From Bacteroidales bacterium (GTDB lineage Bacteria; Bacteroidota; Bacteroidia; Bacteroidales; UBA12077), in NCBI GenBank assembly GCA_030156305.1, contig JASGMZ010000004.1, positions 1 to 34,411 of the forward strand: 34,411 nt of DNA. Direction: 5' to 3'. The notes beneath the pieces were generated by a model that had not been told where the DNA came from, did not search any database, and saw nothing but the letters and a program-made list of their open reading frames with translations. Made by a program: the position numbers and the translations under genes. Of this stretch, positions 14,756-23,829 are shown in pieces. Position 1 is the first letter of the stretch. Each line of letters starts with the position of its first letter.

Positions 14756-17700
14756 TTACTGTTTTATTATTTGTTTCGTAAGGGGTTCTTTTTCATCTTC
14801 TACAGAGATGATGTATGAACCGGCAGGTAAGTCAGAAATATCAACTTCTTTCTCATTGCCATTGATTTCTTCCACTTTAACAAGCGATCCAATCATGTTG
14901 TAAATACTTATCGTTCCTACTCTTGATCCATTTTCTACTTCAACGGTAATATAATCGATCGCAGGATTAGGATAAACATTAACATCGGTTGGCATTTCGT
15001 TACCTAAGTTTTTAGCATTCGCATTAAAAGAAGCTAATGCATATGAACCGGTAGTAGTAACATTAATCGTATAATCCTCAACCTCGCCATAACTAAATGT
15101 TTCACAAGCCGTAGCTGCTGCATTATACTTCATGGTTACGCGCATTCGGGTAGTTCCCAATTGTGCATCAGAAGGCACGGTAAAAGTGGCTGATAGTGTG
15201 CCGGAACTACTTGATGAACCATAAACCATTCGTTCATCTGTATCAAAGGTACCACTGTGGTCCCAGTCAATCCATACATGCCAGTATTCAGTGTAACTGC
15301 TACTAGCAAATCCACAGCTGAAATATATGGTTTGTGATGATCCTGCGGTAACATTTGCGGTCATATTTGTAAAGTCTGCATAACCACCATTACTAACTGT
15401 TGAGTTGTCGATTTCATTTAATTGTACCAGATCAATCCATTCGTAATTAACATTGTTTCCTTTTGAGCTGCAATAAGTTAACTGTTCATCACTGGTTGTA
15501 ACATTTAATGTACTACTGGCAGCCGAAACATTTCCGGCAGCATCTTTGGCTTTTACATAGTAACTGTAAGTTGTTGCTGCGCTTAATCCGGTTACATTGT
15601 ATGATGTTCCGCTGGTTGATGCACGATAAGCACCATTCTGGTAAATATCATATTCTGTTACACCAACATTGTCACTAGAAGCATTCCAGCTTAAAGTAAA
15701 TGAATTATTGGTAATGCTTGAAGAGGCTAATCCTGTTGGAGCAGTTGGTGCCTCAGTATCAGGTATTGCTTCTTCGAAGCTTACGGTATAATCTTCTACT
15801 TCGCCATAGCTGAAGGTTTCACAAGCAGTCTGCTCTCCATTGTATTTCATCGAAACACGCATGCGGGTTGTTCCGCTGGCTGTTGAACGAACATTAATGG
15901 TTCCACTCACGGTTGTTTTACTTAGTGAACCGGCATCGAAGGCTAACTCATCACTGGCAAATTCTTTATCATTGTTATAGTCGATCCAGATTTTCCAGTA
16001 CTCGTTATATGTAGAACCGCTATATTCGGGAACTAATGAAACATTAACAGATGATCCTGCCTCAAGAGTGATAACCTCACTGGTAAAGTCGGTATATCCT
16101 GAAGCTCCTGATGTGTTGCTGTAATTTCCGATAGATACTTTACCGATCCACTCATAGCTGTAATTATTTCCTTTTGATTCGCAATATTCACCACCACTTT
16201 GTTCGCTTGTAGTAACCGATATCGTGTTACTTGCAGCTGAAACATTTCCGGCAGCATCTTTGGCTTTTACATAGAAAGAGTAAGTTGTAGCAGCCGTTAA
16301 TCCAGTTACATTATAGCTTGTATTGGCAGTAGAAGCCATTACCGAGCCATTTCTATAGATATCATAACCAGTAACACCTACATTATCAGTAGAAGCATTC
16401 CAGCTTAAATCAACAGTTGTTTCAGTAACATTCGATGATGTTAAGTTTGATGGAGCTGTGGGAGCTTCGGTGTCAGATGTTGATTGGCTTATGTTAATAT
16501 GATAATCTTCTACTTCACCATAATCAAAAGTTTCACATGCATCTTGAGCTCCGTTATATTTCATAGAAACACGCATCCTGCGAATGCCATTTACATTAGT
16601 TGGGATGGTAATAGTGCCTGATACAGCACTGGAACTTAATGCTCCTGCATCATAAGCTAACTCGTCTGAAGTAAATGTAGTGTCATTATTATAATCGATC
16701 CATATTTTCCAGTATTCGTTATATGTTGAACTGGCAAACCCGGGAGTTAGGGTAAGGTTATATGATTCACCTGCATTAACTTCTATTACAGAACTTGTGA
16801 AATCAGAATATCCTGCAGCAGATGAGGTTTTTGAAAAGTTTCCAAGCTGAACTTCAGCAATCCATTCATAGCTATAATCATTTCCTTTGGAAGTACAGTA
16901 TGAAGATGGGTCAGGTGTTGTTCCGCCTCCGTTGTATGCATCTCCAACACCAATTGCATACATGGCATTAGTAACAGAGATTTCCTCTTGAGAACCTTCT
17001 CCGTATAAATCCTGAGCTGCTTGAATTGCATAGGTTCTGGCGTCAGCATAATCAGAACCTGAGGTCATGTATACACTTTCGATGCGATAAGCAATTTTTT
17101 CAGCTTTTTCAACACCAATTCCGGTTACTTCATACGAGTCATTATTATCATTCGTTCCACTGCCTCCAACAGAGATTAAATAAAACCAATAGCAGAAAGG
17201 CCCGTTATTGGTATGAACTCCATAATTATCTGACGAACCTGTGGCCCAGTTTTCACCTAAATAGGTGTCGGGCAGGTTCCTGGATTTAGGATCACTAATA
17301 GAGCGAAGTACATATCCAATATCTTCGCCCATTAGCCATGTATCTTTTTCCGGAGCATAATGATATTCAACAGCACAACCCCATATGTCGCTAAAAGCTT
17401 CATTTAATGCACCGGATTCACTTGAATAGGTTAAGTCAGAGGTATAAGTACAAACAGCATGGCCAAATTCGTGAGCAAAAACATCCAGAGATGTTAAAAT
17501 ATCAAAGGTTGATGCACCATCACCAAAGGTAAAAACAGAACCATTCCAAAAGGCATTTTCGTATTGATAATCATAGTGCACATAGGTTTTAATTAAAGCC
17601 CCATTTCCATCAAAACTGTTTCTTCCGTGAATATTTTGAAAATAATCATAGGTTACCATTCCTGCCCAATGGGCGTCTAGAGCTCCATTATCTTTGGCAG

Positions 17701-18538
17701 AATTGTTATACTCTGCTGACGACCAGGTATTGTCGTTGTCGGTAAAATCAACAGCACTAGAATAGTTGGTAGATGTATTACAGTCATAAGTAATAATACC
17801 ATCACCTCTGCTGTAATCGCGTAACCGATACGAGCCGTTATAACTATCTGTAGATAAAGTTTTGGTTCCACTATACCTGGTATCAGCATTGCCTGTTGCA
17901 CTTGCATTTTTTATTCTTGCATTGACATGTACAATTTCTCCGGTATGTGCATCCACGTAAACCCAGTCTCTTCTTAATGGTTTTAGCGCATATACATCTA
18001 CTTTATAGGCTAATACCATTTCATGTTTTGCTTTTGGGTGTTTCCCGTAATCATTGGCAACAATAACCAGTTCCGGTTCGTTCGAATCCTTTTCATTGTT
18101 TTCCATGTATTTTTGGGCATCTACAAATGACTTAGCCAATGTAATGGCTTCGTTAGCTGAAATTGAAGGTGTAGTATTGATATTCTTAATAACTTTGTAC
18201 TCACCACTTAATGATTCTATGATATCATTTTGGCTATGTACAATGTAAACACCGTTTTCTACTTTGATTCCTTTATAATACTGTTGGAATCTTTCATGAG
18301 TAAAGCCTATCGGATCTTTTTCTGAGCGAAAAGATTTAAACTCATCATTTTTTGTCGCATTTAATAAATTTGACAAAACGTTTTTAGCTTCTGATTTAGA
18401 AATGGCTTTTGCTTTTGTATCAAATTCTACAAAAGTTGGATTCCCATTTCTATCCAGAATTTGTTTTTCTATTTGTTGTGCAAAAGATGTTGCACTTAGA
18501 AAAACGACAATAAAGAAAAGAGTAAAAAAATTTTTCAT
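14756..18538 (-). CDS. Secreted M4 (thermolysin-like) metallopeptidase with GEVED/FN3 repeats and T9SS sorting tail
   Basis: The protein has 1260 residues. A signal peptide (about 1-20, ending S-F-A-Q) is followed by FTP and PepSY-type propeptide regions (about 25-205; V-Y-V-D-A-H-T-G-E-I-V) and an M4 catalytic domain (about 210-540). The latter has zinc motif H-E-F-G-H-A near residue 355 and the downstream glutamate motif G-A-L-N-E-A-F-S-D. Three GEVED domains follow, each ending G-E-V-E-D-Y (near 674, 912 and 1151), with fibronectin type III domains between them. Residues 1185-1260 form a Por-type C-terminal sorting domain (V-Y-P-N-P-A-I-D-Y to P-A-G-S-Y-I-I-S-V), marking export by the type IX system and cell-surface or extracellular action. 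Family knowledge suggests a broad-specificity, self-processing endopeptidase. It is likely monocistronic. Confidence 0.95.
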   Translation of the reverse strand: MKNFFTLFFIVVFLSATSFAQQIEKQILDRNGNPTFVEFDTKAKAISKSEAKNVLSNLLNATKNDEFKSFRSEKDPIGFTHERFQQYYKGIKVENGVYIVHSQNDIIESLSGEYKVIKNINTTPSISANEAITLAKSFVDAQKYMENNEKDSNEPELVIVANDYGKHPKAKHEMVLAYKVDVYALKPLRRDWVYVDAHTGEIVHVNARIKNASATGNADTRYSGTKTLSTDSYNGSYRLRDYSRGDGIITYDCNTSTNYSSAVDFTDNDNTWSSAEYNNSAKDNGALDAHWAGMVTYDYFQNIHGRNSFDGNGALIKTYVHYDYQYENAFWNGSVFTFGDGASTFDILTSLDVFAHEFGHAVCTYTSDLTYSSESGALNEAFSDIWGCAVEYHYAPEKDTWLMGEDIGYVLRSISDPKSRNLPDTYLGENWATGSSDNYGVHTNNGPFCYWFYLISVGGSGTNDNNDSYEVTGIGVEKAEKIAYRIESVYMTSGSDYADARTYAIQAAQDLYGEGSQEEISVTNAMYAIGVGDAYNGGGTTPDPSSYCTSKGNDYSYEWIAEVQLGNFSKTSSAAGYSDFTSSVIEVNAGESYNLTLTPGFASSTYNEYWKIWIDYNNDTTFTSDELAYDAGALSSSAVSGTITIPTNVNGIRRMRVSMKYNGAQDACETFDYGEVEDYHINISQSTSDTEAPTAPSNLTSSNVTETTVDLSWNASTDNVGVTGYDIYRNGSVMASTANTSYNVTGLTAATTYSFYVKAKDAAGNVSAASNTISVTTSEQSGGEYCESKGNNYSYEWIGKVSIGNYSNTSGASGYTDFTSEVITLEAGSSVNVSLVPEYSGSTYNEYWKIWIDYNNDKEFASDELAFDAGSLSKTTVSGTINVRSTASGTTRMRVSMKYNGEQTACETFSYGEVEDYTVSFEEAIPDTEAPTAPTGLASSSITNNSFTLSWNASSDNVGVTEYDIYQNGAYRASTSGTSYNVTGLSAATTYSYYVKAKDAAGNVSAASSTLNVTTSDEQLTYCSSKGNNVNYEWIDLVQLNEIDNSTVSNGGYADFTNMTANVTAGSSQTIYFSCGFASSSYTEYWHVWIDWDHSGTFDTDERMVYGSSSSSGTLSATFTVPSDAQLGTTRMRVTMKYNAAATACETFSYGEVEDYTINVTTTGSYALASFNANAKNLGNEMPTDVNVYPNPAIDYITVEVENGSRVGTISIYNMIGSLVKVEEINGNEKEVDISDLPAGSYIISVEDEKEPLTKQIIKQ
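15061..16905. repeat. Internal repeat units of about 715 bp in the M4 peptidase gene
   Basis: The GEVED motif codons lie at 16519, 15805 and 15088, giving a regular spacing of 714-717 bases (238-239 codons). Each unit encodes a GEVED domain, and an FN3 domain sits between consecutive units. Nucleotide similarity is high in places: both FN3 copies share GAAACATTTCCGGCAGCATC (near 15527 and 16240). This indicates internal duplication, and copy number could vary by recombination. Confidence 0.75.
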
Positions 18539-18856
18539 AATAAATTGTAAGTTTAGGTTAAAAAATAGTTAAATTTTAGTAATTTCGGGTCGAAATATAT
18601 AATATTTTTGAAAAGTATAAAGAGGATATCGACAGACAGCAATTTGCTACCCATAAAAGATTAGTTTCAACAGAATTTATATAGATATTAACAATACTTA
18701 TGTATTTTAAATAAATTTATTATAACTACTTGAAATATAGTCTCTTAATTTTAAAAGACGTATTTTGTTATTTGAATTGTTTTTACCAGGATTAAACGAT
18801 GTATTTGAAAGATCATCTAAATTAAAAATCAAACTAAAAATTAAACTTTAAGCTTT
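18539..18856. promoter_or_regulatory. Divergent intergenic region with ATTTCG-GGT-CGAAAT dyad
   Basis: This 318-base AT-rich region lies between two divergent protease genes. The only notable element is a perfect 6+6 dyad ATTTCG/CGAAAT (18582-18596), 44 bases upstream of the M4 peptidase start. It overlaps a -7-like TATATTTC on the minus strand, so it might be an operator. A TATTTTTG word at 18603-18610 fits a plus-strand -7 box but is 247 bases from the C1 peptidase start and has no -33 partner. No gene is visible. Confidence 0.35.
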
Positions 18857-20050
18857 ATGATTAAAAAAGGAATACAATTAACTACGGTATTATTATTTGT
18901 TGCTGTTTTTTTAGTATCCGCACAGGATGATAAAGAAAAAGCCAATGGATATGAATTTGAAATTATTAAAGAGTTAGAAAATACTCCGGTTAAAAATCAG
19001 TTCCGTTCCGGAACCTGCTGGAGTTTTTCTGCGGTATCTTTTCTTGAATCGGAAATGTTAAACATGGGAAAACTTGAAGTTGACTTATCCGAAGCATGGA
19101 TAATCAGACATTCCTATTCGGATAAAGCAAAACGCTATGTAAGATGGCATGGATATCTGAATTTTGGCGGAGGAGGCGCCTTTCATGATGTAACCAATAC
19201 GATAAAAAAGTACGGTATAGTACCCGAAGAAATTTACGATGGATTGAATTATGGAACAGAGAAATATGTTCATGGTGAGTTTGATGCTGTATTAAAAGGA
19301 TACATGGATCAGGTAATTAAAAATAAAAATCGTGAGCTAAGTACAGCCTGGCATAGCGGGTTAGAAGGCATTCTGGATGCTTATTTGGGAGAAAAACCGG
19401 AAAAATTTACATTACAGGGTAAAGAATATACTCCTGAATCTTTTGCTGCCGAGTTTACCGGTATAAATCCTGAGGATTATATTGAAGTAACTTCGTTTAC
19501 TCATCATCCCTATTATTCAAAATTTATTCTTGAAGTTCCGGATAACTGGTCTTACGACGAGGTGTACAATGTAACGATGGATGATTTTATCGAGATTATC
19601 GATAACTCGTTAGAAATGGGACATACTGTTGCATGGGCCGGTGATGTAAGCGAAAAAGGATTCTCGTGGAAACACGGAATAGCCATTGTTCCGGATATTG
19701 AATATGAAGAAACCAGCGGAACAGATAAGGAGCGGTTAACCGGATTATCAACCGAAGAAAGGATTTATTCTTTCCAGCAGCCGGTAAAAGAGATGGAAAT
19801 AACTCCTGAAATGCGTCAAAAAGAGTTTGATAATTACAATACGACCGACGATCATGGAATGCATATCGTTGGGGTAGCCAAAGATCAAACCGGAAACAAA
19901 TTTTATATCGTAAAAAATAGCTGGGATGTTGATAATCCATACGATGGGTATATTTATATGTCCGAAGCATTTATTAAATATAAAGCCACAGATATAATGG
20001 TACATAAAGAGGTAGTACCTAAGAAAATTGCCAAAAAGTTAGATTTATAA
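18857..20050 (+). CDS. C1 family cysteine peptidase (bleomycin hydrolase/aminopeptidase C-like), exported
   Basis: This 397-residue protein begins with a signal peptide (about 1-22, K-K-G then a hydrophobic core ending V-S-A-Q). The papain-type active site is complete. Cys54 sits in G-T-C-W-S-F-S-A, preceded by the oxyanion glutamine in P-V-K-N-Q-F. The histidine is in D-D-H-G-M-H-I-V-G and the asparagine in V-K-N-S-W-D. The long insertion between Cys and His and the D-H-G-M-H context resemble bleomycin hydrolase/PepC. Those are usually cytoplasmic aminopeptidases, so an exported version probably trims peptides in the periplasm, perhaps those made by the divergent M4 enzyme. That link is inference from adjacency. 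The gene ends at an intrinsic terminator. Confidence 0.92.
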   Translation: MIKKGIQLTTVLLFVAVFLVSAQDDKEKANGYEFEIIKELENTPVKNQFRSGTCWSFSAVSFLESEMLNMGKLEVDLSEAWIIRHSYSDKAKRYVRWHGYLNFGGGGAFHDVTNTIKKYGIVPEEIYDGLNYGTEKYVHGEFDAVLKGYMDQVIKNKNRELSTAWHSGLEGILDAYLGEKPEKFTLQGKEYTPESFAAEFTGINPEDYIEVTSFTHHPYYSKFILEVPDNWSYDEVYNVTMDDFIEIIDNSLEMGHTVAWAGDVSEKGFSWKHGIAIVPDIEYEETSGTDKERLTGLSTEERIYSFQQPVKEMEITPEMRQKEFDNYNTTDDHGMHIVGVAKDQTGNKFYIVKNSWDVDNPYDGYIYMSEAFIKYKATDIMVHKEVVPKKIAKKLDL

Positions 20051-20074
20051 TAACAATTCTACATTTATAAGTAT

Positions 20075-20110
20075 AAATCCGCCAATGAAAATTTTCTTTG
20101 GCGGATTTTT
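20075..20110 (+). terminator. Intrinsic terminator after the C1 peptidase gene
   Basis: AAATCCGCCAA (20075-20085) pairs with TTGGCGGATTT (20098-20108) and is followed by more T. It starts 25 bases after the stop codon at 20050. Confidence 0.9.
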
Positions 20111-20160
20111 GGTTCAAACAAACAGGTCACTTTAAATGTTGTATTCATAAACATTAGATT

Positions 20161-20937
20161 ATGGATTTACAAATTAACCATCAAACATTTATTGTAACAG
20201 GGGTAACCAGCGGATTCGGCCGATCAGTTGCCCTGAGGTTATTAGAAGAAGGAGCGAACGTAATCGGCGTTGCCCGAAGGAAAGAACTCCTCAGCGAATT
20301 AAAATACACCTATGATTCTCGTTTTGAATATCTGGCAGCAGATATTACTGAAGAGGGTGCTGTGGATCAGTTGATAGAAATAGCAGGGGTTACCAAGATC
20401 TCGGGAATTTTTGTGAATGCCGGAGGCCCGCCGGCAAAATCATTTATGGAAACTGAAATCACCGACTGGGACGAGGCCTATCAAAAGCTTTTGCGTTGGA
20501 AGGTTGATTTGGTGCATAAAATTGTTCCACGGCTGATTGATCAGCACTATGGACGAATTGTATTTTTAGAAAGTAGTTCCGTGAAACAACCCATCGAAAA
20601 CCTTGTACTAAGTACATCATTACGTATGTCGGTGGTTGGAATGGCTAAAACACTATCGCAGGAAATTGCCGATAAAGGAGTAACCGTGAATGTGCTGGCT
20701 CCGGGAACGCATCATACGAATGCCATTGAACGGTTAATCAACAAAAAGACTGAAACGGATGGTATAACTCATGAAGAGGCCCGGGTGATGTTTGAGAAAA
20801 ATACCAGGGTAGGTTTTATGGGCGATCCTGAAGATCTGGCTTCGATAGCGGTTTGGTTATTGTCTCCCTTATCCAAATTTGTTACCGGACAAACGATCTC
20901 CGTATCCGGCGGATCAATTTTAGGGGTTTTTGGATAG
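20161..20937 (+). CDS. Short-chain dehydrogenase/reductase (SDR), atypical active site
   Basis: This 258-residue Rossmann-fold protein has the NAD(P) loop T-G-V-T-S-G-F-G-R (residues 13-21), an arginine after strand 2 suggesting NADP preference (V-A-R-R-K), the D-I-T segment, a structural N-A-G-G motif and the C-terminal V-T-G-Q-T-I-S-V-S-G-G typical of FabG-like SDRs. The catalytic region S-S-S-V is present, but the normal Y-x-x-x-K is replaced: the aligned segment reads L-S-T-S-L-R-M. An SDR subgroup annotated as FabG-like has this change. The reaction is therefore uncertain. It has a normal start and is followed by a 60-base gap with a promoter candidate, so it is probably transcribed separately from the next gene. 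Confidence 0.9.
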   Translation: MDLQINHQTFIVTGVTSGFGRSVALRLLEEGANVIGVARRKELLSELKYTYDSRFEYLAADITEEGAVDQLIEIAGVTKISGIFVNAGGPPAKSFMETEITDWDEAYQKLLRWKVDLVHKIVPRLIDQHYGRIVFLESSSVKQPIENLVLSTSLRMSVVGMAKTLSQEIADKGVTVNVLAPGTHHTNAIERLINKKTETDGITHEEARVMFEKNTRVGFMGDPEDLASIAVWLLSPLSKFVTGQTISVSGGSILGVFG

Positions 20938-20963
20938 GTTATGTTCAATAACTGGTTAAACTT

Positions 20964-20994
20964 TTTGTTCTCAACACTTAATTCATTTATTTTG
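20964..20994 (+). promoter_or_regulatory. Candidate promoter for the DUF6485/tag pair
   Basis: TTTG (20964-20967) and TTATTTTG (20987-20994, one mismatch to TAnnTTTG) are 19 bases apart. Transcription would begin near 21001, downstream of the ATG at 20998. This favours the ATG at 21019 as the start of the small Cys-rich gene. Confidence 0.4.
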
Positions 20995-21018
20995 TAGATG
21001 AAACAAAAGTTTAGAGCT

Positions 21019-21228
21019 ATGGAATGTAATAAAGATCAGAATAAAAAAAATTGTAATTGTTCATACCCTTGCAGCAGAAAAGGGGTTTGTTGTGAGTGTA
21101 TCGCTTATCACCGGGAGATGGGACAGTTGCCCGCCTGTTACTTCCCTGATGATGTGGAAAAAACATACGACCGTTCAATCAGTAAATTTTTAGAAACGGT
21201 TCAGGAACGCGGGCCTCACTGGAACTAA
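21019..21228 (+). CDS. DUF6485-type small cysteine-rich protein
   Basis: A protein of 69 residues from the chosen start, or 76 from an in-frame ATG at 20998. It begins M-E-C and carries eight cysteines, mainly in C-N-C-S-Y-P-C-S-R-K-G-V-C-C-E-C-I, followed by Y-H-R-E-M-G-Q-L-P-A-C-Y-F-P and Y-D-R-S-I. This matches the DUF6485 family, a small conserved protein likely to bind zinc or an iron-sulfur cluster; its function is unknown. I prefer the second ATG because family members start M-E-C and because the promoter candidate would place transcription start after the first ATG. It ends only three bases before the tag gene, so the two are cotranscribed. Confidence 0.85.
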   Translation: MECNKDQNKKNCNCSYPCSRKGVCCECIAYHREMGQLPACYFPDDVEKTYDRSISKFLETVQERGPHWN

Positions 21229-21231
21229 TGT

Positions 21232-21798
21232 ATGGATAAGATTAGATGTGGCTGGGCCAAAAAGCCCTTAGAAATTGAATACCACGATAATGAGTGGGGT
21301 GTTCCGGTGCATGATGACCGTAAACTTTTTGAATTTTTAGTTTTGGATGGTTTCCAGGCCGGATTAAGCTGGTCGGCCATTTTAGCAAAACGCGCTAATT
21401 TCAGCAAGGCATTTGATGATTTCGAATCCCGAAAAATAGCCCGGTACGATGAGAAGAAAATCGAATCTCTGTTGCAGGATGCCGGGATTATCCGTAATAA
21501 ACTAAAAATTAAGGCAGCCATCAGCAATGCCCGGGCATTTTTAAAGGTGCAGGAAGAATTCGGCTCTTTTGACCGCTATATTTGGTCGTTTACTAACGGG
21601 AAAACAATAGTTAACCACTGGAGAACGATGGATGAAGTTCCTGCCACATCCCAGGAATCGGATGCCATGAGTAAGGATCTGAAAAAGCGGGGATTTAAGT
21701 TTGTGGGTTCAACCATTTGTTATGCCTTTATGCAGGCCGCAGGGTTAGTGAATGATCACCTCGTAACCTGTTTCCGATATATGGAAGTTTTACAATAA
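21232..21798 (+). CDS. tag: DNA-3-methyladenine glycosylase I
   Basis: The 188-residue length is normal for Tag. It opens with R-C-G-W-A and Y-H-D-N-E-W-G-V-P, the diagnostic N-terminus with zinc and base-pocket residues, then F-E-F-L-V-L-D-G-F-Q-A-G-L-S-W. It closes with F-V-G-S-T-I-C-Y-A-F-M-Q-A-A-G-L-V-N-D-H-L-V-T-C-F, which holds the second zinc-ligand pair (H and C). The enzyme excises 3-methyladenine from alkylated DNA as the first step of base excision repair. It directly follows the DUF6485 gene (three bases between them), so a shared transcript is likely. Start and family are confident. Confidence 0.96.
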   Translation: MDKIRCGWAKKPLEIEYHDNEWGVPVHDDRKLFEFLVLDGFQAGLSWSAILAKRANFSKAFDDFESRKIARYDEKKIESLLQDAGIIRNKLKIKAAISNARAFLKVQEEFGSFDRYIWSFTNGKTIVNHWRTMDEVPATSQESDAMSKDLKKRGFKFVGSTICYAFMQAAGLVNDHLVTCFRYMEVLQ

Positions 21799-21957
21799 AA
21801 AATCAACGCAAATCGCGTTCTACAGTTGTAGATCAGTGCCATCTGCGTTCTATTTAATGAATTATGATGAAACATCCATGCACTGAAGTTTACAAAAATG
21901 GAATGAATATAACATGGATGTTCCACAAGGCCAATTAATTAACTAAAATATATTCTT

Positions 21958-23364
21958 GTGAATAACGATATTATATGTGCCATATCCACACCGCAGGGAA
22001 ACGGAGCCATTGCGGTTATTCGTTTAAGTGGTGATGAATCGATAGCCCTTACCGATAAGGTGTTCCAATCAGCAATCGATAAAAAACTGATTGACCAGCA
22101 GCCGAATACCCTGCATTTTGGCGTGTTAAAAGAGGGTGATAACATTATTGACGAGGTGGTTGTATCTCTTTTTAAAGCACCACGATCATACACCGGTGAA
22201 GATGTAGTAGAAATTTCCTGCCACGGATCAGTATATATTCAACAACAGATTCTTCAGTTGTTGATTAGAAAAGGAGCAAGGCTGGCCAAGCCCGGAGAGT
22301 TTACCCTGCGTGCTTTTGTCAATGGGAAAATGGATTTATCGCAGGCTGAAGCAGTAGCTGATCTTATCGCTTCTTCCTCTGCCACCTCACACAAAGTGGC
22401 TATCCAGCAAATGCGTGGTGGTTTTTCAAGCGAAATTGCAAACCTGCGCGACAGGCTGCTCCATTTTATTTCCTTACTTGAGCTGGAGCTCGATTTTAGC
22501 GAGGAAGATGTGGAATTTGCCGACCGTGGCCAGCTAAACGAACTATTGAATAACATCCAACATTTAATCCAAAAACTGCTTAAATCGTTCGAATTAGGAA
22601 ATGTAATCAAAAACGGTGTGCCTGTTGCCATTGTTGGGCATACCAATGTGGGAAAATCGACCCTGCTGAATAAAATACTAAACGAAGAAAAAGCCATCGT
22701 TTCCGAGATTGCCGGCACCACACGCGATGTAATCGAAGATGTGATAAATATCGAAGGAGTAACGTTCCGTTTTATCGATACCGCCGGTATCCGTGAAACA
22801 ACCGATACCATCGAAACCCTTGGCATTGAACGTACCTACGACCGCATCGCCAAATCATCCATAGTGCTGTTACTGGTGGATGCTACCGAAAAAGTTGCGG
22901 ACATTGCACAGGCGGTAAAAAAAGTAAAAGAAAAAATTGGCGCTACCGATAAAAAGCTGATTGTGATTGTAAATAAAATAGACCGTTTAAACGATTCGAC
23001 GATAGAGCAGGAGATCAATCAGTCGCTAAATAATCTACTCGATGAGCATGATGTGCACATAAAAATATCGGCCAAAACGGGCGAAAATATTGAGAAACTA
23101 ATTGAAGAACTGTTGTCGGTGGTTAACCTGGCTGCCCTGAACCAAAACGAAGTGATTGTAACCAATGCACGTCATTACGAAGCACTGGAAAAAGCATCGG
23201 TAGCGCTGCAACGCGCCATCGACGGACTAGACACTGGGATTACCGGCGACTTTCTGGCTATGGACATCCGCGAAGTACTCCATTACCTGGGTGAGATAAC
23301 CGGAGAAATCACTACTGATGAGGTACTTGGAAATATTTTTAAGAATTTCTGTATCGGAAAATAA
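21958..23364 (+). CDS. mnmE: tRNA uridine-5-carboxymethylaminomethyl modification GTPase MnmE
   Basis: This 468-residue protein starts with GTG, chosen because the conserved N-terminus I-C-A-I-S-T-P-Q-G-N-G-A-I-A-V-I-R follows immediately. It has a formyl-THF-binding N-domain (about 1-120; R-S-Y-T-G-E-D), a helical domain, and an inserted GTPase domain: G1 G-H-T-N-V-G-K-S-T near 224-232, G3 D-T-A-G-I-R, G4 N-K-I-D. The C-terminal F-C-I-G-K carries the catalytic cysteine. With MnmG it installs the cmnm5/mnm5 group on wobble U34 of certain tRNAs. It stands alone; a hairpin repeat follows the stop codon. Confidence 0.98.
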   Translation: MNNDIICAISTPQGNGAIAVIRLSGDESIALTDKVFQSAIDKKLIDQQPNTLHFGVLKEGDNIIDEVVVSLFKAPRSYTGEDVVEISCHGSVYIQQQILQLLIRKGARLAKPGEFTLRAFVNGKMDLSQAEAVADLIASSSATSHKVAIQQMRGGFSSEIANLRDRLLHFISLLELELDFSEEDVEFADRGQLNELLNNIQHLIQKLLKSFELGNVIKNGVPVAIVGHTNVGKSTLLNKILNEEKAIVSEIAGTTRDVIEDVINIEGVTFRFIDTAGIRETTDTIETLGIERTYDRIAKSSIVLLLVDATEKVADIAQAVKKVKEKIGATDKKLIVIVNKIDRLNDSTIEQEINQSLNNLLDEHDVHIKISAKTGENIEKLIEELLSVVNLAALNQNEVIVTNARHYEALEKASVALQRAIDGLDTGITGDFLAMDIREVLHYLGEITGEITTDEVLGNIFKNFCIGK

Positions 23365-23422
23365 TTGATAATAAGAATTTTGTATTTTTACATTACAGGC
23401 ATATCGTTAATTTGTAGCAGTT

Positions 23423-23443
23423 ATGCTGAACTTGTTTCAGCAT
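23423..23443. repeat. ATGCTGAA-cttgt-TTCAGCAT hairpin
   Basis: A perfect 8-bp stem with a five-base loop lies between mnmE and the GIY-YIG gene. The ATGCTGAACTTGTTTCAGCAT form is a recurring intergenic hairpin in Bacteroidetes. No T run follows directly, so terminator function is uncertain. Confidence 0.6.
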
Positions 23444-23461
23444 CTGTTTAATTAACCAACC

Positions 23462-23812
23462 ATGATAAAACAAGGATACGTCTACATTATGTCAAATAAA
23501 AACAGAACAACCTTGTATATCGGTGTTACCAATAATCTGGAACGCCGGGTGCTCGAACATAAAGCTGCCTGTGGTTCAAAATTCACATCAAAATACAATC
23601 TTTTTTATTTGCTTTACTGGGAGAAAATTGATGGAATGCAGCGAGCGATAGGCCGGGAAAAACAATTAAAAAACTGGCATAGCGAATGGAAATGGAACAT
23701 CATTCAAGAAGAAAACCCTGCGTTGAAAGATTTAGCCGGGGATTGGTTCTCGGATGATGTGATAAAAGAATATAAAAGGAGCCATTTGGCAGATTCCGAA
23801 GCTAGTTCGTAA
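23462..23812 (+). CDS. GIY-YIG domain nuclease-family protein
   Basis: This 116-residue protein has the short stand-alone GIY-YIG fold. The first strand is G-Y-V-Y-I-M (GIY position), then N-R-T-T-L-Y-I-G-V-T-N-N-L-E-R-R (YIG position with the catalytic arginine), a histidine in V-L-E-H-K, and later G-R-E-K-Q-L-K-N-W. These small UvrC-N-like proteins are abundant and often multi-copy in Bacteroidetes; their cellular role is poorly known, with DNA cleavage or repair assumed. A second, broken copy begins 18 bases after its stop codon, so the locus held a tandem pair. The C-terminal 15 residues are not conserved-looking. Confidence 0.93.
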   Translation: MIKQGYVYIMSNKNRTTLYIGVTNNLERRVLEHKAACGSKFTSKYNLFYLLYWEKIDGMQRAIGREKQLKNWHSEWKWNIIQEENPALKDLAGDWFSDDVIKEYKRSHLADSEASS

Positions 23813-23829
23813 TGACTGCAAAACATCCG

